From NCBI GenBank assembly GCA_016869015.1, contig VGFB01000138.1, positions 1 through 8,154 on the forward strand: a DNA stretch of 8,154 nucleotides, written 5' to 3'. The stretch's first letter is position 1. Each line of letters starts with the position of its first letter. This document shows, piece after piece, positions 5,949 through 8,154 of this stretch. Below the pieces are notes generated by a model. It was not told where the DNA came from. It worked only from the letters and a program-made list of their open reading frames with translations, and searched no databases. Source of the stretch: Armatimonadota bacterium (GTDB lineage: Bacteria; Armatimonadota; Zipacnadia; Zipacnadales; VGFC01). Both the position numbers and the translations under genes were made by a program.

Positions 5949-5955
5949 GGAGGAG
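5949..5955 (+). promoter_or_regulatory. Shine-Dalgarno sequence of eno
   Basis: GGAGGAG (5949-5955) is 8 bases before ATG at 5964. This fixes the enolase start. The reading frame is open further upstream into ppdK, but MKTQIAGVWAREIMDSRGNP is the normal family N terminus. Confidence 0.8.
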
Positions 5956-5963
5956 CGCAACCA

Positions 5964-7277
5964 ATGAAGACTCAGATCGCAGGCGTGTGGGCGCGCGAGA
6001 TCATGGATTCGCGCGGCAATCCGACGGTGGAGGCGGATGTCAGCCTGGAGTGCGGCACGGTCGGTCGGGCCGCAGTGCCCTCCGGGGCCTCGACGGGCAA
6101 GTTCGAGGCGGTCGAGCTGCGCGACAACGACGAGGCCCGCTATCGAGGCAAGGGCGTCCTGCAGGCGGTCGAGAACGTGAACGATGTCCTCGGCCCGCGG
6201 ATCCTCGACCTGGACGCCACCGATCAGGTCGGCGTCGATGAGGCCCTGCGGGAGGCCGACGGCACCCCCAACAAGGGCGAGCTCGGCGCGAACGCGATCC
6301 TGGCCGTCTCGCTCGCGGTCGCCAAGGCCGCCGCGCTGGCGACCAACCTGCCGCTGTATCAGTACATTGGCGGGGTCTCGGCGCGGACGCTGCCGGTTCC
6401 GATGATGAACATCCTCAACGGCGGAGAGCACGCGGACAACACCGTCGATCTGCAGGAGTTCATGGTGATGCCCGTCGGCGCGCCGAGCTTCACCGAGGCT
6501 CTGCGCTGGGGCGCCGAGATCTACCACTCGCTGGCCAGGGTCCTGAAGCAGCGCAGCCTGGGCACCGGCGTCGGTGACGAGGGGGGCTTCGCGCCCAACC
6601 TCAAGAGCAACGAGGAAGCCCTCCAGGTGATCCAGCAGGCCGTCGAGGCCACGCCGTACAGCTGGGGGGAGGACATCCGCATCGCCCTGGACCCGGCCTC
6701 CAGCTCCTTCTTCTGCCAGGAGAAGGGTCTCTACGTTCTGGAGGGCGAGGGCAAGGAGCTGACCTCCGAGGAGATGATCGAGTTCTACGCGGGGCTTTGT
6801 GAGCGGTACCCCATCATCTCCATCGAGGACGGGCTGGACGAGAACGACTGGGACAACTGGCCGAAGCTCTGCGCGCGGCTGGGGGATCGGGTCCAGATCG
6901 TCGGTGACGACCTCACCGTAACGAACACGGAGCGCCTGCAGCGGGCGATCGACGCCAAGGCCATCAACGCGATCTTGATCAAGGTGAACCAGATCGGCTC
7001 GCTGACCGAGACCCTCGACGCGATCGAGCTCGCCAAGCGCCACAACATGACGGCGGTCGTCTCGCACCGCAGCGGCGAGACGGAGGACAACACGATCGCC
7101 GACATCGCCGTCGGCACCAACGCGGGCCAGATCAAGACGGGCGCGCCGTGCCGCACCGACCGGGTCTGCAAGTACAACCAGCTCCTCCGCATCGAGGAGC
7201 AGCTGGGCAGCACCGGCGTCTACCCGGGCCTCGGCGCCTGGTACAACCTCGCGCAGAAGACGTGGAAAAAGGCCTGA
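5964..7277 (+). CDS. eno: Enolase (phosphopyruvate hydratase)
   Basis: A 437-residue glycolytic/gluconeogenic enzyme that interconverts 2-phosphoglycerate and phosphoenolpyruvate in the cytoplasm, using Mg2+. It is full length (bacterial enolases are about 430). All landmarks are visible: REIMDSRGNPTVEA at the N terminus; the mobile active-site loop SGASTG (40-45); GGEHAD with H156; LQEF with E165; VGDEGG with E206 (general acid/base partner); metal ligands D243, E288 (SIEDGLDE) and D315 (VGDDL); the signature ILIKVNQIGSLTET with catalytic K340; SHRSGETED with H368-R369-S370; and K391 in IKTG. The C terminus ends 'GAWYNLAQKTWKKA', an ordinary variable tail. It sits after ppdK with only repeats and a Shine-Dalgarno between, so it is probably co-transcribed with ppdK. 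The downstream gap carries a separate promoter. eno next to a DivIC/FtsB-type gene is also seen in actinobacteria. Confidence 0.98.
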   Translation: MKTQIAGVWAREIMDSRGNPTVEADVSLECGTVGRAAVPSGASTGKFEAVELRDNDEARYRGKGVLQAVENVNDVLGPRILDLDATDQVGVDEALREADGTPNKGELGANAILAVSLAVAKAAALATNLPLYQYIGGVSARTLPVPMMNILNGGEHADNTVDLQEFMVMPVGAPSFTEALRWGAEIYHSLARVLKQRSLGTGVGDEGGFAPNLKSNEEALQVIQQAVEATPYSWGEDIRIALDPASSSFFCQEKGLYVLEGEGKELTSEEMIEFYAGLCERYPIISIEDGLDENDWDNWPKLCARLGDRVQIVGDDLTVTNTERLQRAIDAKAINAILIKVNQIGSLTETLDAIELAKRHNMTAVVSHRSGETEDNTIADIAVGTNAGQIKTGAPCRTDRVCKYNQLLRIEEQLGSTGVYPGLGAWYNLAQKTWKKA

Positions 7278-7284
7278 CGGGGAC

Positions 7285-7314
7285 TTGCAGGCCGACCGGC
7301 GCTCACGGTAGAAT
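7285..7314 (+). promoter_or_regulatory. Candidate sigma70-type promoter for the DivIC/FtsB-like gene
   Basis: TTGCAG (7285-7290) and TAGAAT (7309-7314) are separated by 18 bases. The -10 box matches TATAAT at five of six positions and the -35 begins with TTG. It starts 8 bases after the eno stop and lies about 105 bases before the next start codon. The -10 box sits inside the loop of a large inverted repeat. Initiation would fall around 7320-7323, at or just before the right arm. Confidence 0.55.
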
Positions 7315-7342
7315 ACCCTCGTGGCGTGAGCGCCGGTTGGCC
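7290..7342. repeat. 17-bp inverted repeat enclosing the -10 box between eno and the DivIC-like gene
   Basis: Arm 7290-7306 (GGCCGACCGGCGCTCAC) and arm 7326-7342 (GTGAGCGCCGGTTGGCC) are reverse complements except at one position (7294/7338), which is a G-U wobble in RNA. The 19-base interval 7307-7325 contains TAGAAT. In eno read-through RNA it would fold into a long hairpin lacking a following T-run. On DNA it could be a dyad operator. It is unrelated in sequence to the CCCTCTCC repeats elsewhere in the window. Confidence 0.75.
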
Positions 7343-7350
7343 GAACCGGC
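7332..7350 (+). other. Alternative small hairpin sharing the right arm of the large inverted repeat
   Basis: GCCGGTT (7332-7338) pairs with AACCGGC (7344-7350) around GGCCG. It uses bases 7332-7338, which belong to the right arm of the 7290-7342 inverted repeat, so the two folds exclude each other. A transcript starting at the local promoter would lack the left arm and could form only this one. Confidence 0.45.
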
Positions 7351-7404
7351 CTCGCCCGGCAATGAGCCCTCGACCGCAACGTTCGCAGCCTGCATCGAAC
7401 TAAC

Positions 7405-7412
7405 GGGGGTGG
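7405..7412 (+). promoter_or_regulatory. Ribosome binding site of the DivIC/FtsB-like gene
   Basis: GGGGGTGG (7405-7412) is a G-rich Shine-Dalgarno variant 6 bases before ATG at 7419. It supports that start for the small membrane protein. Confidence 0.55.
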
Positions 7413-7418
7413 CAACGC

Positions 7419-7901
7419 ATGAGCGACTCGCTCGAGCGCCCGACGGCTCAGCCCTTCGACTTCGGCATCCCCCTCGACAACCCCCGCATACGACGTCTGC
7501 TCTGGCTCGGCGGGATCAGCATCGCCTCGCTGCTCCTGGGGCCCAGGCTCCTGGCGCCTCTGGCCTTTGGCTGGCAAAGGGCCGAGCGGATCTTGGACGT
7601 CGACGCAGACGTCGGCTATCTCCAGGGCCGGCACCTGGAGCTGCAGGAGGAGATCGAGTACCGGAAGACCCCGGAGGGCCAGGCGCTCACGGCCGCCGAC
7701 GTCCTCGTGGTGACGTACCCCCACGGCCGGGTCGTCGAGCTGGCGCCGCGCCCCGCGAGCGCCCAGGCGGTCCCGCCCCAGACCTTCGGCCAGCGAGTGA
7801 AGGGTTGGCGCGAGAAAGGCCGAAACACCCTCCACCGGAACTGGCGCGTCCTCCACGTGCTGCTGCTTGACCGCCGTCCGCCCGACGCCCAGTCCCTCTG
7901 A
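7419..7901 (+). CDS. Probable septum formation initiator (DivIC/FtsB-like) single-pass membrane protein
   Basis: A 160-residue protein with a short cytoplasmic N terminus, one hydrophobic segment at about residues 26-50 (LLWLGGISIASLLLG and on), then a heptad-like stretch at 55-83 containing LQGRHLELQEEIEYRK. 'TPEGQALTAADVLVV' and 'YPHGRVVEL' (94-108) follow. This order (one TM helix, coiled coil, then a short segment ending in P-G-x-V-V) is that of DivIC/FtsB proteins. In those the coiled coil pairs with FtsL and recruits late divisome proteins. Context helps: divIC follows mazG-rqcP in Bacillus, and an ftsB homologue follows eno in mycobacteria. Residues about 109-160 are a basic, Pro/Arg-rich extension ending in a hydrophobic VLHVLLL patch, which is longer than usual. 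The membrane segment contains Pro and Arg, a mild departure. It could instead be an unrelated small membrane protein; the call rests on architecture plus synteny. Confidence 0.6.
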   Translation: MSDSLERPTAQPFDFGIPLDNPRIRRLLWLGGISIASLLLGPRLLAPLAFGWQRAERILDVDADVGYLQGRHLELQEEIEYRKTPEGQALTAADVLVVTYPHGRVVELAPRPASAQAVPPQTFGQRVKGWREKGRNTLHRNWRVLHVLLLDRRPPDAQSL

Positions 7902-7984
7902 GCGTCCCGGCGGCGCACCGTCGGGGCGCGCGGCCGGACTCCCGCCCCGGCGGAAGCTGAGCGCCGGGCCGCTCGGTGTGTCGC

Positions 7985-8154
7985 ATGCGGCGCGAAGCGC
8001 CTCCACCAGGCTCCCCCAACCGGCGCGTTTGCCTCGGCCTGGCGTTGCTGATCGCGGCGCTGCTGTCCGTGGCGCACCCGCTCCGGTGGCTCGACGGCTT
8101 GGAGGCGCGCCTGATCGACCTGCGCTTTGCGGCCCGCGGAACCCGCAGTCCGTC
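7985..8154 (+). CDS. CHASE2-domain sensor protein, N-terminal fragment (3' end outside window)
   Basis: An open frame of 56 codons runs off the window end. From ATG at 7985 it reads a short Pro/Arg-rich start, a hydrophobic helix (about residues 16-30, VCLGLALLIAALLSV), then 'LRWLDGLEARLIDLRFAARG'. The sequence 'LE.RLIDLRF..RG.R.PS' right after a TM segment is the start of a CHASE2 extracytoplasmic sensor domain. That domain normally precedes further TM helices and an output domain such as adenylate/guanylate cyclase, histidine kinase or Ser/Thr kinase. The output domain is beyond the window, so the full function is unknown. There is no clear Shine-Dalgarno, and an in-frame GTG at 7976 is an alternative start. 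The 83-base gap from the preceding gene shows no promoter I would defend, so it may be co-transcribed with it. Confidence 0.65.
   Translation, partial: MRREAPPPGSPNRRVCLGLALLIAALLSVAHPLRWLDGLEARLIDLRFAARGTRSP

Noticed and set aside
5709..5963. In-frame N-terminal extension of enolase into ppdK
   Set aside because: It would overlap ppdK and translate the dispersed repeats. A strong Shine-Dalgarno at 5949-5955 and the family-typical start place the beginning at 5964.
5769..8006. 745-residue open frame on the minus strand opposite eno and the DivIC-like gene
   Set aside because: It crosses several well-supported + strand genes, a promoter and repeats. Its composition is Arg/Ala/Gly/Leu-rich shadow sequence typical of high GC.
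1..8154. A previously undescribed multi-gene defence or mobile system
   Set aside because: All eight genes can be assigned, six firmly and two more tentatively (the DivIC/FtsB-like protein and the CHASE2 fragment), to housekeeping or signalling families. No nuclease, toxin-antitoxin pair, transposase, integrase or phage gene is visible.

Overview
This window is an ordinary-looking, gene-dense, high-GC (roughly two-thirds G+C by eye) bacterial chromosome segment. All genes are on the + strand. It holds eight coding sequences: six complete and two cut by the window edges. I find no rRNA, tRNA, CRISPR array, insertion sequence or phage gene, and no non-coding stretch over 300 bases. The lineage cannot be fixed from the sequence. 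The gene order (PpiC-type lipoprotein, mazG, S4-domain rqcP, and later eno next to a DivIC/FtsB-like gene) resembles the mazG-rqcP-divIC cluster of Firmicutes and the mazG-eno-ftsB cluster of actinobacteria. Together with the GC-rich dispersed palindromes, this suggests a high-GC Terrabacteria-type or poorly cultivated phylum (Armatimonadota-like is a guess).

Layout. Positions 1-570 are the C-terminal part of a PfkB-family sugar kinase. Positions 571-768 are a 198-base gap with a terminator-like hairpin, two further inverted repeats and a promoter. Positions 769-1812 encode a parvulin-type peptidyl-prolyl isomerase lipoprotein. A strong hairpin (1858-1887) precedes mazG (1906-2727), whose last residues and stop codon come from a dispersed palindromic repeat. 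That repeat runs almost into rqcP (2734-2997). A diverged repeat copy lies in the leader of ppdK (3121-5847, pyruvate phosphate dikinase). Two more copies fill the gap before eno (5964-7277, enolase). A promoter whose -10 box sits in the loop of a 17-bp inverted repeat separates eno from a DivIC/FtsB-like membrane protein gene (7419-7901). The window ends in the start of a CHASE2-domain sensor gene (7985 onward).

How the genes fit together. mazG (nucleotide-pool cleaning), rqcP (ribosome quality control), the PpiC lipoprotein (extracytoplasmic folding) and the DivIC-like protein (divisome) form a housekeeping cluster. ppdK and eno are placed inside it and act at adjacent steps around phosphoenolpyruvate: enolase interconverts 2-phosphoglycerate and PEP, and PPDK interconverts PEP and pyruvate.

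The most interesting material is non-coding. It comprises the dispersed palindrome family (four hairpins in three gaps, one of which has rewritten the end of mazG), the promoter embedded in an inverted repeat between eno and the divIC-like gene with an overlapping alternative hairpin, and some variation in PPDK at the phosphohistidine loop and a domain linker. I do not see evidence for a wholly new multi-gene system.
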